44,205 nt of DNA from Muribaculaceae bacterium (lineage in GTDB: Bacteria > Bacteroidota > Bacteroidia > Bacteroidales > Muribaculaceae): positions 1 to 44,205 of the forward strand of contig JAFLTX010000011.1 of NCBI GenBank assembly GCA_022509145.1, read 5' to 3'. A program made the position numbers and the translations under genes. Shown here piece after piece: positions 33,035 to 41,220 of this stretch (positions are counted from its first letter, which is position 1; the number at the start of each line of letters is the position of its first letter). The notes beneath the pieces are model-generated. The model had not been told where the DNA came from. It saw nothing but the letters and a program-made list of their open reading frames with translations, and did no database searches.

Positions 33035-34150
33035 TTAAGCAAGTACAATCTTCAGAGCGATGAGATTTTCAAGGATACTTACACTATAAATTGTGAGGAG
33101 TTGCCAAAGAGGTAAAGATACGTTGATATATTTAAAGTCAGAGAATTCTTTCCGTCGCCAATTTCTTGAATGTGAAACGAACCATTGATAAAAAGTATTC
33201 CAGTTTAGGTAGGGGTTCTTTAAAAACCAATTGGCTGTCTCCACTTCAAGATGTTGATTGTCAGACCAACTAAAGACTCTTGCCCATTCCACCTTCCCGG
33301 ATGAAGATATGCCTAAACAAATGACAAATTCGTTTTTATGCCCTCCCTGCCAAAAAGCTTTTTGCAATTCCGAAACACCTACACCTTTTGAATCGGGAAA
33401 GACAAGGATATATAGTCTCATTTGAATTTGAGCACCATGTTTTCCATTGAATCTTCGGAACAATCTCCTTATTCCCTCATCAACTGGAAAAGAATTGGAG
33501 AGTATGCATTCCGCGTCATGAAAAGCCCCAATTGGGGGATAATCATAAAGCCCCAGTTCTAAGGCGTCCTGCCTGGCAATCTTTCTGTGTTTGAAAATAG
33601 AATTTGAATTTTTAATTTTATTGACATAAGAATGCTTCTGGGTTACACTTACCCAACGCTGGTCATCAAACGTCATACCGAAAGTAGGTGGCATTACGGC
33701 AGCGTGCCCATATCGTATTCCGCCTTTTATGGTGTTTCCGGACCAAGAAAGAGGGAATGCTTTTACTCCCCATTGTTTGAGGACATAGTGATAGAATCTC
33801 CCATCTGTATTAACTGTAGACCCCAGTGAGGTAACAAAATGATATCTTTCCGGATGATACACATGTCGGATTTCTGTGGTGCTGTACGTTTTTCCGTTAC
33901 TGTCACGTCGTGTAACGGTGTGGTGCTGAAGTTCCGTCCAAGGCGCTTCATATTGAATTCTTTGAACCAGACTCCCAATGTATTCCTCAGATCGGATAGT
34001 ACAATAATAGAACAAACAATGTAACCCTGCTACCAAGGGTTCGCCTGAGAGGATAATCCAGAAATAATATTTCCATTCACCGCCAAACTGAAAACCGAAT
34101 TTAAGCAACAGACAGGTGATGAGTGGGAATAAGTATGCAAATGCCACCAT
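33035..34150 (-). CDS. Integral membrane protein (371 aa), end of a five-gene operon
   Basis: Two N-terminal membrane helices (VAFAYLFPLITCLLLKFGF and WIILSGEPLVAGLHCLFYY) precede a large soluble part of about 280 residues, and a last hydrophobic stretch (LWQLLTIYSVSILENLIALK) closes the protein. The soluble part contains several beta strands (MRLYILVFPDSKGVGVSELQ, NEFVICLGISSSGKVEWARV) but no catalytic motif I recognise. It follows the LemA-like gene by 19 bp and ends the operon that begins with a zinc-ribbon membrane protein. Confidence 0.75.
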   Translation of the reverse strand: MVAFAYLFPLITCLLLKFGFQFGGEWKYYFWIILSGEPLVAGLHCLFYYCTIRSEEYIGSLVQRIQYEAPWTELQHHTVTRRDSNGKTYSTTEIRHVYHPERYHFVTSLGSTVNTDGRFYHYVLKQWGVKAFPLSWSGNTIKGGIRYGHAAVMPPTFGMTFDDQRWVSVTQKHSYVNKIKNSNSIFKHRKIARQDALELGLYDYPPIGAFHDAECILSNSFPVDEGIRRLFRRFNGKHGAQIQMRLYILVFPDSKGVGVSELQKAFWQGGHKNEFVICLGISSSGKVEWARVFSWSDNQHLEVETANWFLKNPYLNWNTFYQWFVSHSRNWRRKEFSDFKYINVSLPLWQLLTIYSVSILENLIALKIVLA

Positions 34151-34169
34151 TTGCCAGAAGTTTCTGATG

Positions 34170-34700
34170 TTATCTCATACTGATGATAAAATCATCAATG
34201 CCCGATCCCATCACATTTTTAGTTGCAGTGGATGAAATCACCACATAAGGAATAGCTTGTTTGTTTTTAACAAACCAACATGACGGGTAAGATTCAATAA
34301 GGGTGGCCCGCTGATTGATGATGTCAAGCATTCTGGCCTGAACATTCATAAACTGGACCCGCTGAGCCTCGATAGCAATCATGAGATCTTTATAGAGAGA
34401 TGTGTCAAAATTAGGATTTGCCTCTTGAATCCACTTCATCATATCGTTTCTGTCATGTGCGTAACGCCCGGCTATGATATCAGGGAAGATCTTCCCGAAT
34501 GCTTCCCGATAATCAGAAGCGACATCGGCCTTTTCCTGAAGCACCTTGAACATCTGGTCTCTGACGGCCTCGATTTTCCCCCTTTGGGCCTCGCTCTCCT
34601 TGCGGAGCGAAATCTCTCTATTATTATAATGGAAGTAGAGAACACTTAAAATTATCAGAACACCGGCAATACAGATGAAAACAATAGCTAAAGCAGACAT
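34170..34700 (-). CDS. LemA-like membrane protein (176 aa)
   Basis: An N-terminal membrane anchor (ALAIVFICIAGVLIILSVLY) is followed by a long helix and LemA-like segments: NPNFDTSLYKDLMIAIEAQR, ARMLDIINQRATLIESYPSC, and a final strand VVISSTATKNVMGSGIDDFI. LemA proteins are single-anchor helical-bundle proteins of the envelope with unclear function. Length fits. It lies 10 bp after the zinc-ribbon/Sel1-like gene. The match is by pattern, so moderate confidence. Confidence 0.6.
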   Translation of the reverse strand: MSALAIVFICIAGVLIILSVLYFHYNNREISLRKESEAQRGKIEAVRDQMFKVLQEKADVASDYREAFGKIFPDIIAGRYAHDRNDMMKWIQEANPNFDTSLYKDLMIAIEAQRVQFMNVQARMLDIINQRATLIESYPSCWFVKNKQAIPYVVISSTATKNVMGSGIDDFIISMR

Positions 34701-34710
34701 ATTTAAAAAG

Positions 34711-35151
34711 TTAAGGTCTAAGTAACTTAGTTAGAAATGAAATGCCTTTTTTAACGGCTTGAGTGGTTGTGGATGAAGCTTCTTTGTATCTTCTTTTAGC
34801 ATCCGGGTGACCCTCCAACATAGCCCAAAGAAACCAATTTTTTGCCCCTTCCAATTCATCTGAATCCTCAAGCATCTCCGCCTGATAAAACATATCTTGC
34901 GGAGTGAGTCCGTTTCTTCTTAATCTTAGCAGGTCTTGAATCATTTGAAAATCGTTATCGGGAAGTTTCACACCTTCCTGCCTCAACGTCATGATTCTAT
35001 GCCTTATGAAGTTCTCTTCATCGCAGGTATCCCAATTATTTCCATTTTTATACCCTGGAAATTGCTGATTTTGACTCAACATATTTCCACAATTAGGGCA
35101 AAAATTCATCTCATCCGGGAATTCAATATTACAATTTTGACAAATTTTCAT
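34711..35151 (-). CDS. Zinc-ribbon protein with a Sel1-like segment (146 aa)
   Basis: The N-terminus is a four-cysteine zinc ribbon (CQNCNIEFPDEMNFCPNCG, residues 4-22). After a linker a helical part follows with LEGAKNWFLWAMLEGHPDAK, one Sel1/TPR-like repeat. No membrane segment. Probably a soluble adaptor for protein contacts. Its start lies 23 bp inside the RES-like gene, so translation is coupled. Confidence 0.8.
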   Translation of the reverse strand: MKICQNCNIEFPDEMNFCPNCGNMLSQNQQFPGYKNGNNWDTCDEENFIRHRIMTLRQEGVKLPDNDFQMIQDLLRLRRNGLTPQDMFYQAEMLEDSDELEGAKNWFLWAMLEGHPDAKRRYKEASSTTTQAVKKGISFLTKLLRP

Positions 35152-36181
35152 GGTTATGAAATTTAATGTAGAATTTAGTCAGAAGTTTAAAATCATAATC
35201 ATCATCTCCCGAGTTGCTGAAATCAGTAAATAGTGCATAATTGGTCCAGTATAGAGAAGTTGAATCTAAATTTTTATTTCTAACCGTAAAATACCTGATC
35301 CCGGATACATAGGGATGGTGACTCCTCAGATACCTTGAAAGGAATTGTGGGAAAACATATTCCACCTTATACACACGCTCCTTTTGAGCTAACTCATCAG
35401 ATGACGGGGATAGGTGATAATTGCAATAGCAAGTTGCAATTATGGGCCAAAACAAATGCCTTATGAAACTATTTTTTATAACATTGACTTCATCATTTTT
35501 TGGGGCTTTTGTCCATATTTCATATGCTTGCCTAGAATAAGGATGGGCTAAATCTAAAATTTGCCAATCAGGGTCGTTTTTAACATCATTATTACAGTAT
35601 TTTTTCGGCTCATACATATAAATGGTAATCTCGTCTGCATCTTTAAATTCATATCTCAAGCATTCTTCTGTTTGTGATAAATAAAGCATCGGATATCCAG
35701 ACTCAGAAAAACGACATGTATTACAATTGTAATTTTTAGATAATGGAGCGTGATATGCTTCTGATATAGGTTTATCAGTTAAATTCCCTCCACGGGCTCT
35801 GAAAAGGTTTGTTTCTAATTCTTTTTCAGGTACTAACAAGATAGATTTAAACTGACCTTTATTGTTAATTAACACTTTTCCCAAGAGGTTGAAAAGACTG
35901 ATAAATCCAGAGTATGCATTATCAAATTCAGCTTCCTCAATTTTTTTAACCAATGATATTATTTGTTCAACGCACTGGTTTAGTAAAGAAGTCTGTTTGC
36001 CATCAAATCCTAAGGTTGAAGCATATTTTTGGATTAATGAGGAATATGCCATTAATTTGGAAGAAAGAATAGTGGACATTTTATCTCCCTCCTTTATATA
36101 GACCGGCAATTCTAATATTTTCAATTCTTCTTCAGAATCGCCATTGTTTTTAACTGCTTCATATATAGACATCGTCTCCAT
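35129..36181 (-). CDS. RES-domain-like protein (350 aa)
   Basis: Residues 126-180 contain LFRARGGN, HAPLSK and RFSESGYPMLYLSQTEECLR, the Arg...Tyr...Glu pattern of RES domains (Arg128/130, Tyr167, Glu172/173). Near the C-terminus GIRYFTVRNKN and YWTNYALF match the block that normally carries the RES serine, here threonine. RES proteins are NAD-consuming toxins or phosphorylases. The extra 120-residue helical N-terminus and a Cys-x2-Cys before the motif (CNTC) set it apart from small RES toxins. No antitoxin of the Xre type is adjacent; it sits in an operon with zinc-ribbon, LemA-like and membrane proteins. Catalytic competence is uncertain because of the Ser-to-Thr change. Confidence 0.65.
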   Translation of the reverse strand: METMSIYEAVKNNGDSEEELKILELPVYIKEGDKMSTILSSKLMAYSSLIQKYASTLGFDGKQTSLLNQCVEQIISLVKKIEEAEFDNAYSGFISLFNLLGKVLINNKGQFKSILLVPEKELETNLFRARGGNLTDKPISEAYHAPLSKNYNCNTCRFSESGYPMLYLSQTEECLRYEFKDADEITIYMYEPKKYCNNDVKNDPDWQILDLAHPYSRQAYEIWTKAPKNDEVNVIKNSFIRHLFWPIIATCYCNYHLSPSSDELAQKERVYKVEYVFPQFLSRYLRSHHPYVSGIRYFTVRNKNLDSTSLYWTNYALFTDFSNSGDDDYDFKLLTKFYIKFHNHENLSKL

Positions 36182-36206
36182 TATAACCCAGAATTATTTA
36201 AATTAT

Positions 36207-36665
36207 CTAAAATTCCATACCATAGAGATGTAGGAAGCCCCACGAAAACGGTTCGAATTTAGAAATACATAAAGCAAGTATTCCGAATATTATCAGCAAT
36301 ACAATATCGACTACCAGATAAGCTTTCCAATTTGCACCACAAAAAGCAAAAAGAAGCCCACTGAAGAGTAGGGTCCAGACCCAACACCAGAATTTGGAAT
36401 CGAAATCAGCCCAAATATCAATAAACATGGTACAAAGGATGCCAGGGAAGAAAATCAATACTGGGAGAACCAATGCGGCAATCAAAAATAAAACAACCAT
36501 GCCACCCCCTGAACTACTTGAATCGGAAGAGGGAGTTCCGGTATTTAGAGGAGTAACGTCCAGACAATACATTTTTCCACAAGATGGGCACGCGCCGTAG
36601 CTTTGTCGCGTGGGCCCTGACGTCCAGCCACATTCCCTGCATATGATATTTACCATAGTCTTCAC
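36207..36665 (-). CDS. Zinc-ribbon membrane protein (152 aa)
   Basis: A four-cysteine ribbon (CRECGW...CPSCG, residues 9-30), a Ser/Thr/Gly linker and then three or four membrane helices (MVVLFLIAALVLPVLIFFPG, FWCWVWTLLFSGLLFAFCG, AYLVVDIVLLIIFGILALCI). It is the first gene of the five-gene operon and starts about 40 bp after a long structured leader. The same ribbon-plus-membrane design occurs in the 218-aa protein near kinase C, suggesting related roles. Confidence 0.8.
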   Translation of the reverse strand: MKTMVNIICRECGWTSGPTRQSYGACPSCGKMYCLDVTPLNTGTPSSDSSSSGGGMVVLFLIAALVLPVLIFFPGILCTMFIDIWADFDSKFWCWVWTLLFSGLLFAFCGANWKAYLVVDIVLLIIFGILALCISKFEPFSWGFLHLYGMEF

Positions 36666-36706
36666 TTTTCTTTGCCTCCCGGCTCAAGGAGGCGATATAA
36701 TCCTAT

Positions 36707-36963
36707 AAAAGAAAAGTGTGAGCCTTCTTCGACTATTCTCGGTGGGCTCTGGACTGCCTCGGTATCAATAGTCAGGGAAACTCACACTGAAGGCAGTCTA
36801 TGTAAAACCATCCTGTACTCACGCAAGGAGTGTACATATTTACTTACCTCAGCAAGAGCGTCCTGCTTTTCCGATACCAATGAATTGTCCAGATTCACCA
36901 AGGGAAACGCGAAACGCTTTTCTTGTCTATGTCTCGTCATTTAGGGCCTCGAGCCGCTATGAC
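36707..36963 (-). ncRNA. Candidate structured RNA or attenuator leader (about 255 nt)
   Basis: Starting near 36963, just downstream of a TATATTTG box, the minus-strand sequence has no ORF but many perfect helices. These are a 5' hairpin CGTCAT/ATGACG, GACTGCC (36792-36798) with GGCAGTC (36752-36758), and AGTGTGAG (36781-36788) with CTCACACT (36715-36722). GACTATT (36767-36773) pairs with AATAGTC (36731-36737). The first crosses the others, so a pseudoknot is possible. GAGCC/GGCTC (36745-36749 with 36720-36724) excludes the AGTGTGAG helix, giving two alternative folds before TTTTCTTTT. This looks like a free small RNA or a conditional terminator for the five-gene operon. I do not recognise it as tmRNA, RNase P or SRP RNA; 6S RNA is not excluded. 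Confidence 0.45.
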
Positions 36964-36967
36964 GTTG

Positions 36968-36975
36968 CAAATATA
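36968..36975 (-). promoter_or_regulatory. -7 box for the candidate RNA and five-gene operon
   Basis: TATATTTG on the minus strand matches TAnnTTTG. No TTTG is found at the expected upstream distance, so the promoter is weak or activator-dependent. Confidence 0.45.
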
Positions 36976-37077
36976 ACATTTTTTTTACATTCTGCCTTCA
37001 TGTGAGTCGCTTTTAGATTTCTTTTTCGCAAAGATATAGCTTTTGGCATCGCCCCCAAGCGTCCAAATTGTCCAAAT

Positions 37078-38394
37078 TCATTCGTCAGGCTCATGCTCCA
37101 TTTTCCACTTTTTGTAAGCCTCTTCACTCGGTTTGTAAAACCGGTTGCAATATACGGCCCCTTTGCTTTCAAACGTCCTTAAGACGGTCTCTTCTATCAT
37201 ATCGCGCTTTTGGGGATACTGAGCCGAGAGCTGTGACCCGTATGCCTCGGCGTCTTCCAGCGCTTTGTTAAATTCCCGCTGAAACGCTTTTGCATATTCT
37301 TTTTCGATCCAGCCGTCTTCAGCAAGCGGAGGGTTTGTGCTCATGTACTTCCCGATATGGGACTTGAGGCAGTTGTCCACATAATCTTTTATCTTCTTCT
37401 GAAGTGTGGCGTCGAGATCCGCTGAAGGTGCAGTTGCTACGGCCTTTTGAGGAGCAGCGGGTGCTATTTCCTGAGTTACGACAGGCTCCTCAGCCTTCTC
37501 AGAGTCCTCTTCTGTCGCAGGTTCGGCAGATACCACTTCTGCAGGCGCGGGGGTGCTTGCTGCTTCAGGTCCTGAATCCGACTCCCTTACCTGCCGGGCA
37601 AAGTACACTCCCGCCAATGCAAGGATAAGCGCCAATCCGATAGTTAAGGCTGCAAACCCCGGGGTTCTTCTTTTTCGGCGCGACGGGACAGCCTCCAGGG
37701 CTGCGCGGGCTGTCTTGAATCTTCGTTCGGGGAGGGGATGGGTTGCCTTGCGGATAAAGGATTGCCAGCGCTTCGCCTCGGGTGAGTGCTTGCATAATTT
37801 CGCCACCACCAGTCCGGCCTGATATATATCGGTCTGCACATCGGCATGGAGGTCTCCCTGTTCGGGCGCCAAGGTGCCTGCTGTGTAGCCGGGCGTAGTG
37901 TCGTATTCGGCACTCTCCGCCGCACCGAAGTCTATTATCTTCAAACGGTCGCCCCGGTGGGTGATCATCAGGTTTTCAGGCTTTATGTCACGATGGATCA
38001 CCCCCTGCGAATGAAGGTAGTCGAGAGCCTCAAAAAGTTGGCGAACGATGGAATCCACGAATCCTTTCTTGCGGAGCCTCCCGTCGCCGTTCTCTATCAT
38101 CTTGGCAAGCGTAAGCCCGTCGATAAATTCCTCATAAAGAAGGTTTTGCTCAAACTTGTAATAGCGGGGGAGGGCCGGATAATCAAGACGGAACCCGATA
38201 TAAAACTCCTTTCGAAGCGACTCCAGCGTCTGAAGGTCGGCCGAGAATTCCGCTTTAGCTTCCTTTATAAGTTGGAGCGTGCCGTAGACTCGCGTTTTGA
38301 AGAAACAAAACCGCTCTGATTCCACGTTGAGTTTCTCCCTCCAGCCGGAAGCGGGGGTGGAGAGCTCTATTTTGTCGGAAAAGTCGCTGCTCAT
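37078..38394 (-). CDS. Membrane Ser/Thr protein kinase, copy B (438 aa)
   Basis: The kinase domain is complete in its core: Lys44, the helix-C signature RKEFYIGFRLDYPALP, HRDIKPEN (Asp136), DFG (155-157) and APE (176-178). A basic KRRTP stop-transfer segment precedes the membrane helix (GFAALTIGLALILALAGVYF, 247-266). A Pro/Ala/Glu-rich stalk and a helical outer domain with several Trp/Tyr residues follow (DNCLKSHIGKYMSTNPPLAE onward). It follows its partner gene by 18 bp in the same operon. With an intact DFG and APE, this copy is the most conventional kinase of the three. Confidence 0.9.
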   Translation of the reverse strand: MSSDFSDKIELSTPASGWREKLNVESERFCFFKTRVYGTLQLIKEAKAEFSADLQTLESLRKEFYIGFRLDYPALPRYYKFEQNLLYEEFIDGLTLAKMIENGDGRLRKKGFVDSIVRQLFEALDYLHSQGVIHRDIKPENLMITHRGDRLKIIDFGAAESAEYDTTPGYTAGTLAPEQGDLHADVQTDIYQAGLVVAKLCKHSPEAKRWQSFIRKATHPLPERRFKTARAALEAVPSRRKRRTPGFAALTIGLALILALAGVYFARQVRESDSGPEAASTPAPAEVVSAEPATEEDSEKAEEPVVTQEIAPAAPQKAVATAPSADLDATLQKKIKDYVDNCLKSHIGKYMSTNPPLAEDGWIEKEYAKAFQREFNKALEDAEAYGSQLSAQYPQKRDMIEETVLRTFESKGAVYCNRFYKPSEEAYKKWKMEHEPDE

Positions 38395-38412
38395 CTCTTG
38401 CCGGAGGGTAGT

Positions 38413-38979
38413 CTAAAGGATTCTGACCGCGGTTACGCCCGACTCCTGGGCGGCGGTAAAGGGGCCGAGGCTGCTGCCGGCTCTCTCGATGTCGGTGGCT
38501 ATCAGTGGCAAACCCACTCCGGCTACGCCGAGAGTCATGATATCGCCTCTCTTGATTTTGGAATTGACGGCTTCTTCTACGGCATAACGGCCCTGCGACA
38601 GGTGGCGCAGACGTATCTCTCTGTCGGGCGCCCAGCTGATCTCGATACGCGTGCCGCTCTGCAAAGCGGCCAGATCTATGCCGTTGGGAGGGAGCAGGAA
38701 ATCCGATGATGCCCCATCCAGGTAGGCTTCGAGCTCCCGGAACGATTGATACCCCAGGTAACGCGCCACGATTTCGAGAGTAGAGCCTCTCAATTGCCCG
38801 TCATAATCGAGTACCCCCGTGATGCGCTTGATAGTGTTGACCGACAGGCGTTCGCCCGTGGCCGACTCTATGTCGCTCTGCAACCGCTTGGCCGCATGCG
38901 GGTGGTTTACCTCGTAGCCGCTCTTTTCGGTGAGCAGCGCTGTCAGTTTCAGTTTGGCAGGTTCGTTTCGGCTAATCAT
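38413..38979 (-). CDS. Kinase-partner protein, copy B (188 aa)
   Basis: Paralogue of the other two partners. N-terminal core LSVNTIKRITGVLDYDGQLR followed by STLEIVARYLGYQSFRELEA; C-terminal beta domain LQSGTRIEISWAPDREIRLR and GRYAVEEAVNSKIKRGDIM. The ATG after a 64-nt leader is used. It is transcribed with kinase B from one promoter, the clearest evidence that partner and kinase form one functional unit. Function unknown; a DNA-binding or scaffold role of the N-terminal helices is inference. Confidence 0.8.
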   Translation of the reverse strand: MISRNEPAKLKLTALLTEKSGYEVNHPHAAKRLQSDIESATGERLSVNTIKRITGVLDYDGQLRGSTLEIVARYLGYQSFRELEAYLDGASSDFLLPPNGIDLAALQSGTRIEISWAPDREIRLRHLSQGRYAVEEAVNSKIKRGDIMTLGVAGVGLPLIATDIERAGSSLGPFTAAQESGVTAVRIL

Positions 38980-39047
38980 TCAGTTTCGTGTCGGCTATGC
39001 ATTCCGGATAGATGAAGTGCCATAAGATTCCCGGAGCAATGACCGGA

Positions 39048-39079
39048 TAAAATTACAAATATCCCTTCAAATCCCCAAA
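39048..39079 (-). promoter_or_regulatory. Promoter of the kinase B operon
   Basis: On the minus strand TTTG (39076-39079), 20 bp and TAATTTTA (39048-39055), the same -7 variant as kinase A. The start near 39043 gives a 64-nt leader. Confidence 0.6.
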
Positions 39080-39264
39080 TTTAATTGAATTCGAGTGCAT
39101 GCTTCCCCCCCCCGATAAAAAAGGAAGCCATGCGTCTGTGCTTGGCTTCCTTCTGATGTTTATTGGAATTTCCGTTTCTCAAAAATGGGAGAGAGGCGGA
39201 TGATCATTTATGCCGATATAGCATGGTTAGGCCCAATAAATTTCTTTTCGGACCGCAGTCATTT

Positions 39265-39789
39265 TCAGTACACTACTTCTTCTGCTACTGCAGCTTCGGC
39301 AGGCGCTTCCGCATCCGCATCGTAGTAGTCTATCAGGGCTTCTTCTTCTGCAAAAGCTTGCTCCCAGTCGATATCTGCTTCTTCCAACGCATTCATAATG
39401 GCCTTTTCGTTTTCCTTGTAAGCTTTATACTCATCGGAAGATTGCATTTTTTCCTGAAGAAGCTCATATTTTTTCTTAGATTCCTTGCTCAATTTACCCT
39501 CATAATTTGCATCGGCAAGGATGAACATGTAGGATATAGTAGCCATAGCATCCTTATCCTTTTCAACCAAATCAATATCCATATTGTTAATTTCATCATA
39601 ATTGTCCATGAGATAATCAATCATGAACTGATATTCTGCATCGGTAAATTCCGGCATCTTTTCCTCATCCATTGCTTTCAAAATCTTCTTGTCAAGCTCT
39701 TCCTTATTGACTTTAGAGCCACATGAAACAAGCGACATCATGGCGAAAGCCGCCATGCATACAAACATAAGTTTTACAATCTTTTTCAT
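39265..39789 (-). CDS. Small acidic lipoprotein (174 aa)
   Basis: Signal peptide with lipobox LVSC (Cys23) after KKIVKLMFVCMAAFAMMS. The mature part is highly charged, helical and acidic (ELDKKILKAMDEEKMPEFTD, ADIDWEQAFAEEEALIDYYD) and ends in an Ala/Glu-rich tail. A membrane-attached periplasmic or surface protein of unknown role. It follows the 218-aa membrane protein by 33 bp. Neighbouring kinases have extracytoplasmic domains that it might contact, which is speculation. Confidence 0.8.
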   Translation of the reverse strand: MKKIVKLMFVCMAAFAMMSLVSCGSKVNKEELDKKILKAMDEEKMPEFTDAEYQFMIDYLMDNYDEINNMDIDLVEKDKDAMATISYMFILADANYEGKLSKESKKKYELLQEKMQSSDEYKAYKENEKAIMNALEEADIDWEQAFAEEEALIDYYDADAEAPAEAAVAEEVVY

Positions 39790-39822
39790 AATGATTTAAT
39801 TTTATATTATTTGATTTTAGAA

Positions 39823-40479
39823 TTATTCTTGTTCACACAGCAAAAACATCGCTGTGATTAAAAGAAATGCGACAGCAACCAATGTAATAATCGCCATCCA
39901 CAACCCTGAGAAACCTAATGTATGGTGTTCCAGATGGTAACTCCTTGGCCAAATCATCTCCAATCCTAATATAATCGCGCCAGTTGAAAATATTCCCAAC
40001 GGGGAGTCCCAGGTTCCTCTCACCAAAAGGTAAACTCCGGTAACCGCGAAGAGTATAATAACCGCAAGAGAGAGCGAAGAATAAGTAGACTCTGTCATCT
40101 CCGGCTGAGCAGTCAAGAGAAAATAGCAGATTCCCGATGCCACAGTCAAGAGGGCTCCTATAAATTCCTTTGACCTCAATATTAGTTTAGTTGCTATGAT
40201 TACAGAAAATATCATAAAGACAAAGCTTGCAAGTTGGGTGCATGCTTCCACAGGGAAATCCACTATCTCCTGAAAAATCTGAAATTTCAACAATCCCTCC
40301 GGGCTTTCAAGTGCATTCATGGTTATTTTGAGCATAAATTCTTCATCCACGCGATCCATAAAGGCGTAATAAAAACCTGCGATAAAAAGACTCACGAATG
40401 CAATCCAAAATGCTATTCTTACGAATAATCTGCCCGGGAAATAATACAAGCTATAATCTTCCGTATCCAGACTTTCCAT
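39823..40479 (-). CDS. Polytopic membrane protein (218 aa)
   Basis: Five or six membrane helices are visible: FVRIAFWIAFVSLFIAGFYY, LASFVFMIFSVIIATKLIL, FIGALLTVASGICYFLLTA, LSLAVIILFAVTGVYLLV, FSTGAIILGLEMI and MAIITLVAVAFLLITAMFLL. No transporter motif is recognised. It is the first gene of a two-gene unit with the acidic lipoprotein. Confidence 0.78.
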   Translation of the reverse strand: MESLDTEDYSLYYFPGRLFVRIAFWIAFVSLFIAGFYYAFMDRVDEEFMLKITMNALESPEGLLKFQIFQEIVDFPVEACTQLASFVFMIFSVIIATKLILRSKEFIGALLTVASGICYFLLTAQPEMTESTYSSLSLAVIILFAVTGVYLLVRGTWDSPLGIFSTGAIILGLEMIWPRSYHLEHHTLGFSGLWMAIITLVAVAFLLITAMFLLCEQE

Positions 40480-40520
40480 TTTAAAATTTGATGTTATATG
40501 AATATTTTAAAATCCCAAAA

Positions 40521-40533
40521 AACGCGGGGCGTC
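40521..40533 (-). terminator. Short terminator with the shared GCAGCAGACGCC element
   Basis: On the minus strand GACGC-CCC-GCGTT runs into TTTTTGG. The surrounding sequence repeats almost identically at 41920, so the hairpin is a recurrent element in this region. It ends the 193-aa lipoprotein transcript. Confidence 0.55.
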
Positions 40534-40609
40534 TGCTGCTCAAGGCTGGGGTTCACCGCCGCTGCCAATCCTGCCAAACGGTGGCTGGAGCTATCGTCGG
40601 TTCCTCTCC

Positions 40610-41191
40610 TCAATATCGTTGATAATCTTTGACCGGCTCGTAACGATAAATCTCGTCGAAGCCTAAATTCTTGACAAGGAAGAGGTTCTTGCTGCATTCA
40701 ATGATTTCATTGCCGTAAATGGTATCATCGTCTTCGTAGTAGTCTACAACGTCGTACGCATCCCCTTTGAGAAAGAGCCTCAATTCAGTGTCAAATCGCT
40801 TGAACCAATCTTCGTTCATATCGAGGTTTTGGATGTTTATGTCGTCATCATATTCCTGGATAAAGAAATATGCCAACAGATCATCGTCATATTCTATATC
40901 CCACTGTCCGTTTCTGGTGATCTTGGCCAAAGCTGATCCCTCATAGTAATAATAGGTTTCTTCAGAAAACTCTCCGTCTTGGTGAAGAGTGAGAATCTCA
41001 ACGTTTTGAAATTCAATGTTATCCGTAAAGTTGAAAGGGTATTCAATTCCCCACACACCTTTCTCGCCATCACTTTCCCACAAGAGGGTCTCCTTCATCT
41101 CTTTAATTTCACCGGAATGGGAGTTGCAGCCGGTGGTACCCGCGAGCATGGCAACGAGGGCTGCCAATGATATTACGTTAAAAGTTTTCAT
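40610..41191 (-). CDS. Lipoprotein of unknown function (193 aa)
   Basis: Lipobox GTTGC (Cys22) after a typical signal (VISLAALVAMLA). The mature part is rich in Asp, Glu and Tyr (YFFIQEYDDDINIQNLDMNE, YDVVDYYEDDDTIYGNEII) and beta-stranded, resembling small lipocalin-like or immunity-type lipoproteins, but no family is recognised. Lies 29 bp after the zinc-ribbon membrane gene and probably shares its transcript. Confidence 0.8.
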   Translation of the reverse strand: MKTFNVISLAALVAMLAGTTGCNSHSGEIKEMKETLLWESDGEKGVWGIEYPFNFTDNIEFQNVEILTLHQDGEFSEETYYYYEGSALAKITRNGQWDIEYDDDLLAYFFIQEYDDDINIQNLDMNEDWFKRFDTELRLFLKGDAYDVVDYYEDDDTIYGNEIIECSKNLFLVKNLGFDEIYRYEPVKDYQRY

Positions 41192-41220
41192 TTGTTGTGC
41201 AGTCGGCTATCGTTAAATCC

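Noticed and set aside
36707-36963. Identification of the candidate RNA as tmRNA or RNase P RNA
   Set aside because: No tRNA-like end or tag frame, and the conserved GAAAGTCC-type core of RNase P RNA is absent.
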